Under the pieces are notes generated by a model. It did not search any database, was not told where the DNA came from, and was given only the letters and a program-made list of their open reading frames with translations. Shown here one piece after another: positions 1-6,651 of a stretch of DNA of 14,286 bases; the stretch's first letter is position 1, and each line of letters starts with the position of its first letter. A program made the position numbers and the translations under genes. Source of the DNA: Candidatus Gastranaerophilales bacterium. GTDB taxonomy: Bacteria; Cyanobacteriota; Vampirovibrionia; Gastranaerophilales; Gastranaerophilaceae. The stretch spans positions 1 through 14,286 of the forward strand of contig CANQOM010000023.1 of assembly GCA_947625445.1 (NCBI GenBank), given 5' to 3'.

Positions 1-174
1 TTCAGGCACAAGGTCATTCAAACTTAAATATATCATCATTCCGGCAGAAAAACCTAACCCCACAGAAAGTGCTTTCAAATTATCTCTTTTTATAAAAAAA
101 GTGACAAAACCACCTAATACTGTAGACATTCCGGCAAATAATGTTAATAGTAACGGTAATATATAGATATTCAT
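1..174 (-). CDS. zupT: ZIP-family divalent metal (zinc) transporter, N-terminal fragment, ZupT-like
   Basis: The 58 residues visible begin MNIYILPLLLTLFAGMSTVL and contain the segment ALSVGLGFSAGMMIYLSLND. They are the N-terminus of an inner-membrane metal-uptake permease. The first transmembrane helix (about residues 4-28), a short KRDN loop, and a second helix with the G-F-S-A-G-M-M-I-Y-x-S pattern ending in a V-P-E match the start of ZupT-type ZIP transporters, which import zinc and other divalent metals. The frame is open through the left edge, so the protein is cut by the window and not broken. The ATG at 174 fits the family N-terminus. No Shine-Dalgarno precedes it; instead a TGCTACTAT extended -10 ends six bases before the start (see the promoter entry). 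The gene diverges from the GspF-like gene across a 169-base intergenic region. The ZIP family call is firm; ZupT specifically, and its metal, are less certain. Confidence 0.75.
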   Translation of the reverse strand, partial: MNIYILPLLLTLFAGMSTVLGGFVTFFIKRDNLKALSVGLGFSAGMMIYLSLNDLVPE

Positions 175-180
175 ATGTAT

Positions 181-210
181 ATAGTAGCACAAATAATTTA
201 TACGAGTAAA
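181..210 (-). promoter_or_regulatory. Putative promoter of the zupT-like gene, possibly leaderless
   Basis: On the minus strand TTTACT (210-205), an 18-base spacer and TACTAT (186-181) form a sigma-70-like promoter. TGC directly upstream of the -10 makes it an extended -10. The -10 ends six bases before the ATG at 174, so transcription would start at or next to the A of the start codon. Seen directly: the motifs and spacing. Inferred: activity. Confidence 0.4.
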
Positions 211-253
211 TTTTTACAATAAGTAGAAAGTATGAGTAAAAATTTGCAAATGA

Positions 254-276
254 CGTTTTGAAAAAGTTACAAAACG
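254..276. repeat. 7-bp perfect inverted repeat in the zupT/gspF divergent intergenic region
   Basis: CGTTTTG (254-260) and CAAAACG (270-276) are exact inverted copies separated by nine bases (AAAAAGTTA). The repeat lies in the only sizeable non-coding stretch of the window (175-343), upstream of both divergent genes, and has more GC at its outer ends than its surroundings. It could be the operator of a dimeric repressor or a small hairpin; there is no T-run after it, so a terminator is unlikely. The rest of 175-343 holds the two putative promoters and a repeated GAGTAAA (204-210 and 234-240). Confidence 0.4.
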
Positions 277-310
277 GCAAGCAAAATGTTGCGATACCGG
301 ATTAAATCTT

Positions 311-337
311 TTGTTTATTAAAAAATTAATATATAAT
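311..337 (+). promoter_or_regulatory. Putative promoter of the gspF-like gene, possibly leaderless
   Basis: A consensus -10, TATAAT (332-337), ends six bases before the ATG at 344, and there is no Shine-Dalgarno in between. A weak -35 candidate, TTGTTT (311-316), sits 15 bases upstream, which is short of the usual 17. If the -10 is used, the mRNA begins at or beside the start codon. Confidence 0.4.
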
Positions 338-343
338 GTAAAT

Positions 344-1552
344 ATGAGTGAGTATTTTTATAGAGCAAGAGATAAAGAAAACAGAATAAAAGAAGATTAT
401 ATACAAGCATCAAATATAACTGAAGCCGCAAAAATAATTGAAAAACACGGACTTATTGTTCTTGAAATTAAAGAAGAAATACCTTATTCAACAAAAAATA
501 CACCTTATTCAAACAATTCAAATATTTTTTATAATGATAAAAAGCTTGTATTATCCCAGAGCGAAAAAAGGCAGTTTTTTAATTCATTTGCTTCTCTGTA
601 TTCTTCCGGAATGTCAATGATAGAAATATTTAAATCATTAATTAGTTCATCCAGGAATTATAAAATAAAGGGATTTTGCAATCAAATTTTAAAAAAAATT
701 GAAAAAGGAAGTTCTTTAAAAAAAGCAATGAGAAATTATACAAAAGTTTTAGGACTTGCAAATACAATGTTAATTGTAGCAGGTGAACGCTCCGGAAAAC
801 TTGAAATAGTGCTTAATAAAATTATAAAAAATATAGACAGAGAAAACAAAATAAAAAGAAATATTTTAGCATCATTAGCTTATCCTTTTGCTATATTTTT
901 ACTTGCAATTGCAGTATTTATTATATTTAAATTTGGAGTTATAAAAGTATTTCAGATGAGTTATTCCGGCATAACTCGTATTGAAATAATAGAAATGCTC
1001 ATTTGGTCAGGTATTTTAGCTTTACTTGTTGTCTCTTTAATAATAGTATTCATAGTTATAATTTGGAATAATAAATTGCTTTTAAGGAAAATACAGGAAA
1101 CAATGTCTACTTTACCTATGATTTCAAAATTATTAGAGAATTTTTATTTTACAAATTTTTTTTCAGTTATGGCATTGGCATATGATTCGGGTCTTACACC
1201 TTCAGAAGCACTGGAATTAGGCAATTCCGTTATAAATATAAGTCATATAAATGTAAGATTGAAAAAATCTGAAAAAATGATTTCACAAGGATGTGAGTTA
1301 ACTACCGCTTTTAACGTAGCAAATGTATTTTCCTCAGACATAATGTCTCAAATTTCATCAGGGGAACAAGCCGGTGAACTTGAAAAAGTATTTGAAAATA
1401 TATCAAAAATATATGAAAATAATCTTGAATTAACTATTAGTATAATTATGAAACTTTTAAATCCCGTAATGCTTATTTTGGTTGGCATATTCGTCGGTGT
1501 AATATTATATCAAGGATATAGTGCTATGTATGGGAATATATTGGGATATTAG
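344..1552 (+). CDS. Type II secretion system F family (GspF/PilC-like) inner-membrane protein
   Basis: This 402-residue polytopic inner-membrane protein is the platform component of type II secretion or type IV pilus machines, which couples a cytoplasmic ATPase to pilin assembly. The N-terminus MSEYFYRARDKENRIKE matches the family's opening Y-x-Y-x-A-x-D pattern. Two T2SSF domains follow (about residues 75-195 and 265-395), each with its hallmark: GERSGKLE near residue 147 and GEQAGELE near 340. Hydrophobic helices lie near 178-200, 220-245 and 373-392. Length is typical (about 400). I chose the ATG at 344 over an in-frame TTG at 311 because the family N-terminus begins there and the -10 element would otherwise lie inside the gene. 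The 3' end overlaps the opposing glycosyltransferase by 29 bases. No pilB, pilT, pilin or secretin gene is nearby, so whether it serves a pilus or a secretion system cannot be told. Confidence 0.88.
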   Translation: MSEYFYRARDKENRIKEDYIQASNITEAAKIIEKHGLIVLEIKEEIPYSTKNTPYSNNSNIFYNDKKLVLSQSEKRQFFNSFASLYSSGMSMIEIFKSLISSSRNYKIKGFCNQILKKIEKGSSLKKAMRNYTKVLGLANTMLIVAGERSGKLEIVLNKIIKNIDRENKIKRNILASLAYPFAIFLLAIAVFIIFKFGVIKVFQMSYSGITRIEIIEMLIWSGILALLVVSLIIVFIVIIWNNKLLLRKIQETMSTLPMISKLLENFYFTNFFSVMALAYDSGLTPSEALELGNSVINISHINVRLKKSEKMISQGCELTTAFNVANVFSSDIMSQISSGEQAGELEKVFENISKIYENNLELTISIIMKLLNPVMLILVGIFVGVILYQGYSAMYGNILGY

Positions 1553-2579
1553 ATAATATTCTATCAATAGCTGATTTTACCATATCTACAGTTATATTAT
1601 TTAAACAGGCTTTATTATAATGACACTTTCCTTTCAGAGAACATGGCATACAATCAAGGTCTGATTTTAATAAAATATTACCTTCTCCAAGTGCCTTCCA
1701 CTTTTCAAAAGGCATAGGTCCATATAATCCTATTACCTTAGTTCCGACAGAAGATGCCATATGCAGATTTCCGGAATCATTTCCTATCATTATATCTACC
1801 ATTTTTAATAATGCAAGACTGTCTTTTATTGTAACTTGAGAGCATAAGTTTACAGGTTTTATTTTTAATTTTTCACTATATTTAAGGGAATCATAAATAT
1901 CTTTATCAGATGGTGCACCTATAAATATTACCTGAACATTTTTCTCATTTGACAAATATTCTATAATTTGCACAAATCTATCTTTATTCCATACTTTACC
2001 CTCATTAGTTGCAGTTATATTAACAACTGCTTTTATGGTTGAATCCTGAATATTATTATTTGAAAAAAGGGTTTTAACTTTTTCTTCATTTTCTTTTGCA
2101 ACCCAATTTTCAAGATAATTATCCGAAACATTTATTCCGTCAGATTTTAATACATCTAGAAAACATTCTGATTCATGTTTTTTCATGTCATATTTAACTT
2201 TTTTTGTAAGTAAGAATCCTCTGTGTTCAGTATCATAACCTATTCTCTCTTTTATGCCCGCTAAATAACATAACAAAGCACTTGAAAAAGAACGTTTCAA
2301 AACATATGTCTTATCATATTTTTCTTTTCTTAAAAGCTTAACATAATACCAAAAAGAAGTTTTATTCCCGCCTTTGGATTCATATTTATGTTTTCTTGTG
2401 GTATCAAAATAAATAAAATTATTTATATAAGGACAATTTTCTATAACTTCGCCTGAATTTGGAGCTACAAGCATATCTATTTGATAATCAGGATATGCTG
2501 CTCTTAAGTTTCTCAAAAAAGGGATTGTAAGTATCATATCACCTATGAATCTGTACCTTACTACAAGAATTTTTTTCAT
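1524..2579 (-). CDS. Glycosyltransferase family 9 (heptosyltransferase-like, WaaF/RfaF type)
   Basis: This 351-residue cytoplasmic GT9 enzyme probably transfers a sugar from a nucleotide-activated donor (ADP-heptose in the characterised members) to the LPS inner core or a related glycan. The N-terminal Rossmann-like domain opens MKKILVVRYRFIGDMILTIP, including the family's R-x-x-x-G-D. The C-terminal donor domain has the N-x-x-A/G-T...W-x-x-x-x-F element (KVWNKDRF, 195-202) and the hallmark GNDSGNLHMA (266-275) followed by GLYGP. A cysteine group at 310, 313, 319 and 325 also occurs in many GT9 proteins. The ATG at 2579 overlaps the lpxK stop as ATGA, with GGAAG about ten bases upstream, pointing to translational coupling; an in-frame TTG at 2588 is less likely. 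The position after lpxK supports a role in lipid A-linked glycan assembly, but the exact sugar is unknown. Its last codons overlap the end of the opposing gspF-like gene. Confidence 0.88.
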   Translation of the reverse strand: MKKILVVRYRFIGDMILTIPFLRNLRAAYPDYQIDMLVAPNSGEVIENCPYINNFIYFDTTRKHKYESKGGNKTSFWYYVKLLRKEKYDKTYVLKRSFSSALLCYLAGIKERIGYDTEHRGFLLTKKVKYDMKKHESECFLDVLKSDGINVSDNYLENWVAKENEEKVKTLFSNNNIQDSTIKAVVNITATNEGKVWNKDRFVQIIEYLSNEKNVQVIFIGAPSDKDIYDSLKYSEKLKIKPVNLCSQVTIKDSLALLKMVDIMIGNDSGNLHMASSVGTKVIGLYGPMPFEKWKALGEGNILLKSDLDCMPCSLKGKCHYNKACLNNITVDMVKSAIDRILSNIPIYSHT

Positions 2580-3640
2580 TTTCCGCAAACTTCCTTTATG
2601 TCAATATATGCCTTTAATTTTAATGCATAAAATTTAACGGGAAGCTCAATATCTTTAATAATTTCTTGTATTTTTACGGCATCTTTTTCAGTTGTAACTA
2701 TACAATCAATATTTTCTTCTTGAGCATAATGGATAATTTTAGATATATCGTCCATTTCATAAGAATGATGGTCTTCAAATTCAAGTACTGCAACTAATTG
2801 ATAATCTTTTTTTAAAAAATCATAAAACCCTTGCGGCTGACCGATGGCAGAAAAAGCCATTATTTTTGTTTCTTTATCCAGTTGTTCATTAGTTATTATG
2901 TTATATGCATAATCAGGAATTATATTACATAAAAATATGTCCTGTCTGAATCTTTTTTTTAGAAAATCACAATATTTAAGTGCATTTTCAGAATTATAGT
3001 TTTTGTTAACAACAACAACTTTATGAGCTCTGTTTATGTTAGATATTTTTTCACGTAACGGTCCTGCCGGTAACAACATATAATTACCAAATTTATTTTT
3101 TGCATCAATTAAAACTATGTCTAAATCACGCTTAATTTTTCTGTGTTGAAAACCATCGTCAAGAATAATTATATCCGGATTAAATTTATCTCTTAAAAAT
3201 TTATCGGCTTTAATACGGCTTGAACAGGTAACAACATAAGCTCCTTTACAATTATTGCTAATCCAAACAGGTTCATCTCCAGCTTCAAATGCTGAATATA
3301 AAGCTCCCGAACCGTCAGACACAAGTAAAGGTTCTTTATTTGAAATACTTGCACCATAACCTCTGGATATAATAGCTACTTTCTTATTTAAACTTAAATA
3401 ATACTTCGCAACTTCAACTGTAAACGGAGTTTTCCCTACTCCTCCCGTTGTAACATTTCCTACTGATATTACATATGATTTGGATGTATATGTCGGAATT
3501 AATTTTTTATCATACAATACATTTCGCATCTGCACCGCAATTGAATATGGAATACCTAATATTCGAAGAGTTATTACCAATATTTTTTCAAAAATATTCA
3601 AATTTTTATTATAATGAAGTTTTGATATAAACAGTTTCAT
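2576..3640 (-). CDS. lpxK: Tetraacyldisaccharide 4'-kinase (lipid A biosynthesis)
   Basis: LpxK phosphorylates the 4' position of the tetraacyldisaccharide-1-phosphate precursor to give lipid IVA, an ATP-dependent step at the inner face of the inner membrane. The 354-residue protein shows a membrane-associating N-terminal helix (about 18-40), an extended Walker A GNVTTGGVGKTP (61-72), SRGYG (92-96), GDEP (121-124) and the LDDGFQHR block (160-167) characteristic of LpxK. A TEKDAVK motif lies near the C-terminus. Length is normal (about 320-350). The ATG at 3640 is seven bases downstream of the mlaD stop, with only a weak AGG-containing ribosome site, so it is probably co-transcribed with the mla genes. 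The TGA stop overlaps the ATG of the glycosyltransferase. Its presence is strong evidence that the organism makes a lipid A-based outer membrane. Confidence 0.95.
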   Translation of the reverse strand: MKLFISKLHYNKNLNIFEKILVITLRILGIPYSIAVQMRNVLYDKKLIPTYTSKSYVISVGNVTTGGVGKTPFTVEVAKYYLSLNKKVAIISRGYGASISNKEPLLVSDGSGALYSAFEAGDEPVWISNNCKGAYVVTCSSRIKADKFLRDKFNPDIIILDDGFQHRKIKRDLDIVLIDAKNKFGNYMLLPAGPLREKISNINRAHKVVVVNKNYNSENALKYCDFLKKRFRQDIFLCNIIPDYAYNIITNEQLDKETKIMAFSAIGQPQGFYDFLKKDYQLVAVLEFEDHHSYEMDDISKIIHYAQEENIDCIVTTEKDAVKIQEIIKDIELPVKFYALKLKAYIDIKEVCGK

Positions 3641-3647
3641 AATTCGC

Positions 3648-5006
3648 CTAGAACATTAACCTGAAAAGTAAGAATCTTTTGTTCAGTTTTTCAGAAAATT
3701 TTCTGATATTTTCTGATGTTACATTTATATCATCCATCGTTTGTTTAAGTTTTTCTTCATCCTCTGTTGCATAATTAACTGTATCTAAAGTTATTGTCAA
3801 TTTGTCTAATGCCGTATTTAGATTAACAACAGATTGTTTAAGATAAGCCTTCAAATTTGCATCTTTTGACATATCATTTATATAGCTTGAAAGTTCCGCT
3901 ATATTTTTTACGGTTATATCAAGATTTTGAATAGTTGCTTTTGTTTGAGGATCTTCAAGCATACAAGATAGGTTATTGGATAATCTGCTTACTGATTTTG
4001 CACTATCATTAAGATTTTTCACAAAATCTTCATTTCCTGCAATCTTGTTAATATTTTCAGTAATATCAATTAACTGTTTAGAAATTTTATTTGCATCTTC
4101 TGAAAGTAATTCAAGCTCTGCTTTAGAAAGTTCTATAAGTTCTTGAGCCTTTTCCATTGTAACATTTGCTTTTTCAGTTAATGTTTTAACACTTATAGCT
4201 GTTTCTTGCAAATCTGAAATTACATCATCAGACATAAGCATTGAAATACGTTCATTTGTTTCAATTAAGGATTCTGCACTTCTGTATTGGAGTGCCAAGA
4301 AATCTGAAATTCGCATCGGCTCTATTATTGTGTAATCAGAATCTGTTTTTGGATATAAAATTTCTATTTCATCTTTCGGAGTCAGTCTTAATTTGTTATC
4401 AATATTATCTTTAACAATTTTACCGTTTAACATATCAGGGATAACCAAGCCCGGTAAATCTATAATATACTTTATTTTATAAGAATTTTTTGTCTTAATA
4501 TTTTCTTTTATCAAAATAGGAAGCATATTTGTTTCAACTATTTCAATCTTTTTTACAATACCGATATCATAAAATTTATCATCTAACTTCATCTGTACTT
4601 TATCTTCAGGATGAAGAATAAGAGACTTATCTTGTTCAGGTATATATATAACCCTTTCTTTAGGAGGAGTTATTTCAAGGAATTGTTCTCCTATTATTCC
4701 TGATTGTTGTATTGATATTTCTGATGCTTTAGGAATAATAACACCCGGTTCAGTTATAACAAATTTAACATCTACAGAACTTTCTTCTTCATTAATTTTA
4801 GGTTTAACTTCTTCAACCTGACCTATTCTTACTCCCATCATTTGGACTCCGGAACCTGCTCTCATTCCGTTTACATCTTTAAAACTTATTGTTATTCTTT
4901 CCGCATTTGATATTGCTTTTCCTTTTACCCACAGAACAGTAAACAATAATATAATTATTGCTGAGATTGCCAATATTCCGACTTTAAATGATGATGAAAA
5001 TTTCAT
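3648..5006 (-). CDS. mlaD: MlaD-like MCE-domain protein with long helical tail and probable second MCE repeat
   Basis: This 452-residue periplasmic, inner-membrane-anchored lipid-binding component belongs to an Mla/TGD-type transporter, which moves phospholipid between the membranes with MlaE and MlaF. One N-terminal anchor helix (about 9-27) leads into an MCE domain (about 38-117) with the typical G-S-G-V-Q-M-x-G-V-R-I-G-Q-V and P-G-V-x-I-P features. Residues about 120-214 resemble that domain again (VQM...IG.V, then IDLPGLVIP and LRLTPKDE), which I read as a degenerate second MCE repeat. Residues about 240-442 are a long heptad-rich, mostly helical region, as expected for MCE proteins that form a tube or reach toward the outer membrane. 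It is far longer than E. coli MlaD (about 180 residues). A good Shine-Dalgarno (AAAAGGAT) precedes the ATG at 5006, and the mlaF stop is 36 bases upstream. The MCE call is firm; the second repeat is by eye. Confidence 0.9.
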   Translation of the reverse strand: MKFSSSFKVGILAISAIIILLFTVLWVKGKAISNAERITISFKDVNGMRAGSGVQMMGVRIGQVEEVKPKINEEESSVDVKFVITEPGVIIPKASEISIQQSGIIGEQFLEITPPKERVIYIPEQDKSLILHPEDKVQMKLDDKFYDIGIVKKIEIVETNMLPILIKENIKTKNSYKIKYIIDLPGLVIPDMLNGKIVKDNIDNKLRLTPKDEIEILYPKTDSDYTIIEPMRISDFLALQYRSAESLIETNERISMLMSDDVISDLQETAISVKTLTEKANVTMEKAQELIELSKAELELLSEDANKISKQLIDITENINKIAGNEDFVKNLNDSAKSVSRLSNNLSCMLEDPQTKATIQNLDITVKNIAELSSYINDMSKDANLKAYLKQSVVNLNTALDKLTITLDTVNYATEDEEKLKQTMDDINVTSENIRKFSEKLNKRFLLFRLMF

Positions 5007-5042
5007 ATTTATCCTTTTCCATAAATTATTATACTATAAAAT

Positions 5043-5771
5043 TTAAAAACCTGAGGCTGCTATTTTCATAGGACCTTCAATTGAAGCTGAAACAAACTGT
5101 TTTGTATAAGGATTGTCTCCCCGTAATAAATCCTGAGGCGTTCCTCTAAATACTATATGCCCGTCGTATAGCATTATGAGTTTATCTGAACATCTTTTTA
5201 TTGTTGACATTTGGTGAGTTACTACTATTGATGTTGCTTTTGTTTCATCTCTCAATCTTAAAATATAATCTTCTATGACAGTAGATGCTACGGGGTCTAA
5301 CCCTGCAGTAGGTTCATCATACAATATAAATTGAGGTTTCGTAACAATAGCACGTGCTAAACTAACTCTTTTTTGCATTCCGCCTGATAGTTCGTGCGGG
5401 AATTTATCTTCTATTCCTGACAATCCTACTGTATTCAAACTTTTTCTTACTATTTCTTTTAATTCTTCTTTTGTATATTTTCCTTTAAATTCTTTTCTTT
5501 CTTGCAATGCAAAAGAAATATTATCAAATACATTTAATGAATCAAATAATGCAGAATATTGAAATACCATAGCTACATCACCGGCATCAATATCTATAGT
5601 TCCCGAATCAGCTTCCAGTAACCCGGAAAGTATCTTAAGAATAGTACTTTTACCTGAACCGCTGAACCCAACTATTGATAATACTTCACCTTTTTCTACA
5701 GTAAACGAAATATTATCCAATACTTTTCTTCCATCAAATTCTTTTGTTAAATTTTGAACTTTTATAGACAT
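5043..5771 (-). CDS. mlaF: MlaF-like ABC transporter ATP-binding protein (phospholipid transport)
   Basis: This cytoplasmic ATPase subunit powers MlaE/MlaD-type lipid transport across the envelope. From the chosen start (MSIKVQNLTKEFDG, 242 residues) it has Walker A GFSGSGKST (35-43), the Q-loop MVFQYSALFDSL, the signature LSGGMQKRVSLARAI, Walker B FILYDEPTAGLDP and the H-loop VTHQ. The GMQKR form of the signature and the QYSALFDS Q-loop are typical of the Mla/TGD3 group and not of importer ATPases. The C-terminal tail (PYTKQFVSASIEGPM) is also family-like. I chose the ATG at 5771 because GAAGAAGG lies six bases upstream; the longer frame opening with a TTG at 5807 adds a non-family MRLLSIFRRRLN leader that would overlap mlaE. 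It sits 13 bases after mlaE and 36 before mlaD, so the three genes form one unit. Confidence 0.92.
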   Translation of the reverse strand: MSIKVQNLTKEFDGRKVLDNISFTVEKGEVLSIVGFSGSGKSTILKILSGLLEADSGTIDIDAGDVAMVFQYSALFDSLNVFDNISFALQERKEFKGKYTKEELKEIVRKSLNTVGLSGIEDKFPHELSGGMQKRVSLARAIVTKPQFILYDEPTAGLDPVASTVIEDYILRLRDETKATSIVVTHQMSTIKRCSDKLIMLYDGHIVFRGTPQDLLRGDNPYTKQFVSASIEGPMKIAASGF

Positions 5772-5777
5772 ATTTAA

Positions 5778-5785
5778 CCTTCTTC
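5778..5785 (-). promoter_or_regulatory. Shine-Dalgarno that decides the mlaF start
   Basis: On the minus strand GAAGAAGG (5785-5778) stands six bases before the ATG at 5771 and overlaps the last base of the mlaE stop codon. It selects this ATG over the upstream in-frame TTG at 5807 and suggests that mlaF is translated from a shared mRNA. Confidence 0.65.
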
Positions 5786-6597
5786 TAAAAATAGAAAGCA
5801 ATCGCAAAAATGCAATCTACAACAACTATTGCAACAAAAGACCAAACAACAGCCTTAGTAGTTGCAATACCTACTCCTTTTGCTCCCCCTTGAGCATCAT
5901 ATCCGCAGCTTGAACTTATCAAACTAATACAACCTCCAAAACATGCAGCTTTTAATAGCATTATGTTTATATCTCTTATGTAAAGACCTTGCCATACTGA
6001 TGTAATATAACAAAGCCAAGTTACATCTTTTGCCGCCATCATTGCAGTTAACCCTGCGGTAAGTATTCCGAAAGATGATGATATTATTACAACAAACGGC
6101 ATCATTATAAATCCTGCCAATACTCTTGGCAAAAATAAATATTTAAATGGCGAAACTTTTAATACTTTCATAGCATCTATCTGGTCAGTTACTCTCATTG
6201 TTGCAAGTTCACTTGCCTGAGATGAGCCAATCATAGATATTATAGCAAAACCTGACATTATTACACCGATTTCTCTTACCATTGTTAATGAAACCAATAA
6301 ACCTATATAATCTTTTCCACCTTGTTTTACCATCTCAGGTGCTACTTGCATAGCCAAAATTATTGCAGTCATTGATACTATTGAAAGTGTTATAGGTAAA
6401 GAATCTACCGCAAACCGTGATGATTGTTCTATAAGTTGTTTCCAACTTATTTGAAAAGTTAAAAGATACTTTAACACTTCTAAAAATCTATATGAAATAT
6501 TTCCGAAAGTTTCAAAAAATTCCCTTAATTGTTTTACCATCGTAAGGGCTATTTGATATGTTAAAGATTCTTTTAAATACACTGTTATATTTGCCAT
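5785..6597 (-). CDS. mlaE: MlaE-like ABC transporter permease (phospholipid transport)
   Basis: This 270-residue inner-membrane permease is the MlaE/TGD1 component of the MCE-type lipid transporter and pairs with MlaF (ATPase) and MlaD (substrate-binding ring). Hydrophobic segments lie at about 66-86, 98-124, 156-190, 212-230 and 248-268. The family hallmark ASELATMRVTDQIDAMKVL (128-146) contains the E-L-x-x-M-x-x-x-x-Q-I-D-A-x coupling helix, and GYDAQGGAKGVG (232-243) is the second conserved block. Length is typical (about 260). The ATG at 6597 gives a family-like N-terminal amphipathic region. No Shine-Dalgarno is visible; TAAAAT ends six bases upstream, hinting at a leaderless start. It heads the envelope block mlaE-mlaF-mlaD-lpxK-GT9. 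oppF ends 48 bases upstream on the same strand and could read into it. Confidence 0.93.
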   Translation of the reverse strand: MANITVYLKESLTYQIALTMVKQLREFFETFGNISYRFLEVLKYLLTFQISWKQLIEQSSRFAVDSLPITLSIVSMTAIILAMQVAPEMVKQGGKDYIGLLVSLTMVREIGVIMSGFAIISMIGSSQASELATMRVTDQIDAMKVLKVSPFKYLFLPRVLAGFIMMPFVVIISSSFGILTAGLTAMMAAKDVTWLCYITSVWQGLYIRDINIMLLKAACFGGCISLISSSCGYDAQGGAKGVGIATTKAVVWSFVAIVVVDCIFAIAFYF

Positions 6598-6603
6598 ATG
6601 TGT

Positions 6604-6609
6604 ATTTTA
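6604..6609 (-). promoter_or_regulatory. Putative -10 element of the mlaE-led envelope operon
   Basis: TAAAAT (6609-6604, minus strand) ends six bases before the mlaE ATG, and no Shine-Dalgarno intervenes. The hexamer at the expected -35 distance, TGGATT, is a poor match. The main support is that the geometry is the same as at zupT, gspF, oppF and smpB. Confidence 0.3.
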
Positions 6610-6614
6610 CAATA

Positions 6615-6651
6615 AATTTAAAATATAATCCAGTTTAGGACTGTTTAAATT
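6615..6651 (-). terminator. Weak imperfect inverted repeat at the end of oppF, possible attenuator or terminator
   Basis: On the + strand ACTGTTTAAATT (6640-6651) is the inverted copy of AATTTAAA (6615-6622) plus CAGT (6631-6634), with eight unpaired bases between those two parts. It spans the oppF stop codon and precedes the mlaE promoter region. The stem is AT-rich with an internal bulge and only a loosely T-rich 3' side, so this is at best a weak terminator. Confidence 0.2.

Noticed and set aside
204..240. Direct repeat GAGTAAA (204-210 and 234-240) as a regulatory array
   Set aside because: Only two copies of seven AT-rich bases with diverging flanks; one overlaps the putative -35 of the zupT-like gene, so chance is a sufficient explanation.
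80..280. Minus-strand open frame over the zupT start and intergenic region
   Set aside because: It overlaps the recognisable ZIP transporter in another frame, crosses the putative promoters, and encodes a low-complexity Phe/Tyr-rich peptide typical of AT-rich noise.
311..343. Upstream TTG start for the gspF-like gene
   Set aside because: The added MFIKKLIYNVN is not family-like, has no Shine-Dalgarno and would put the TATAAT inside the coding region.
5772..5807. Upstream TTG start for mlaF
   Set aside because: It adds a basic leader that overlaps mlaE, whereas the ATG at 5771 has a good Shine-Dalgarno and gives the standard ABC N-terminus.
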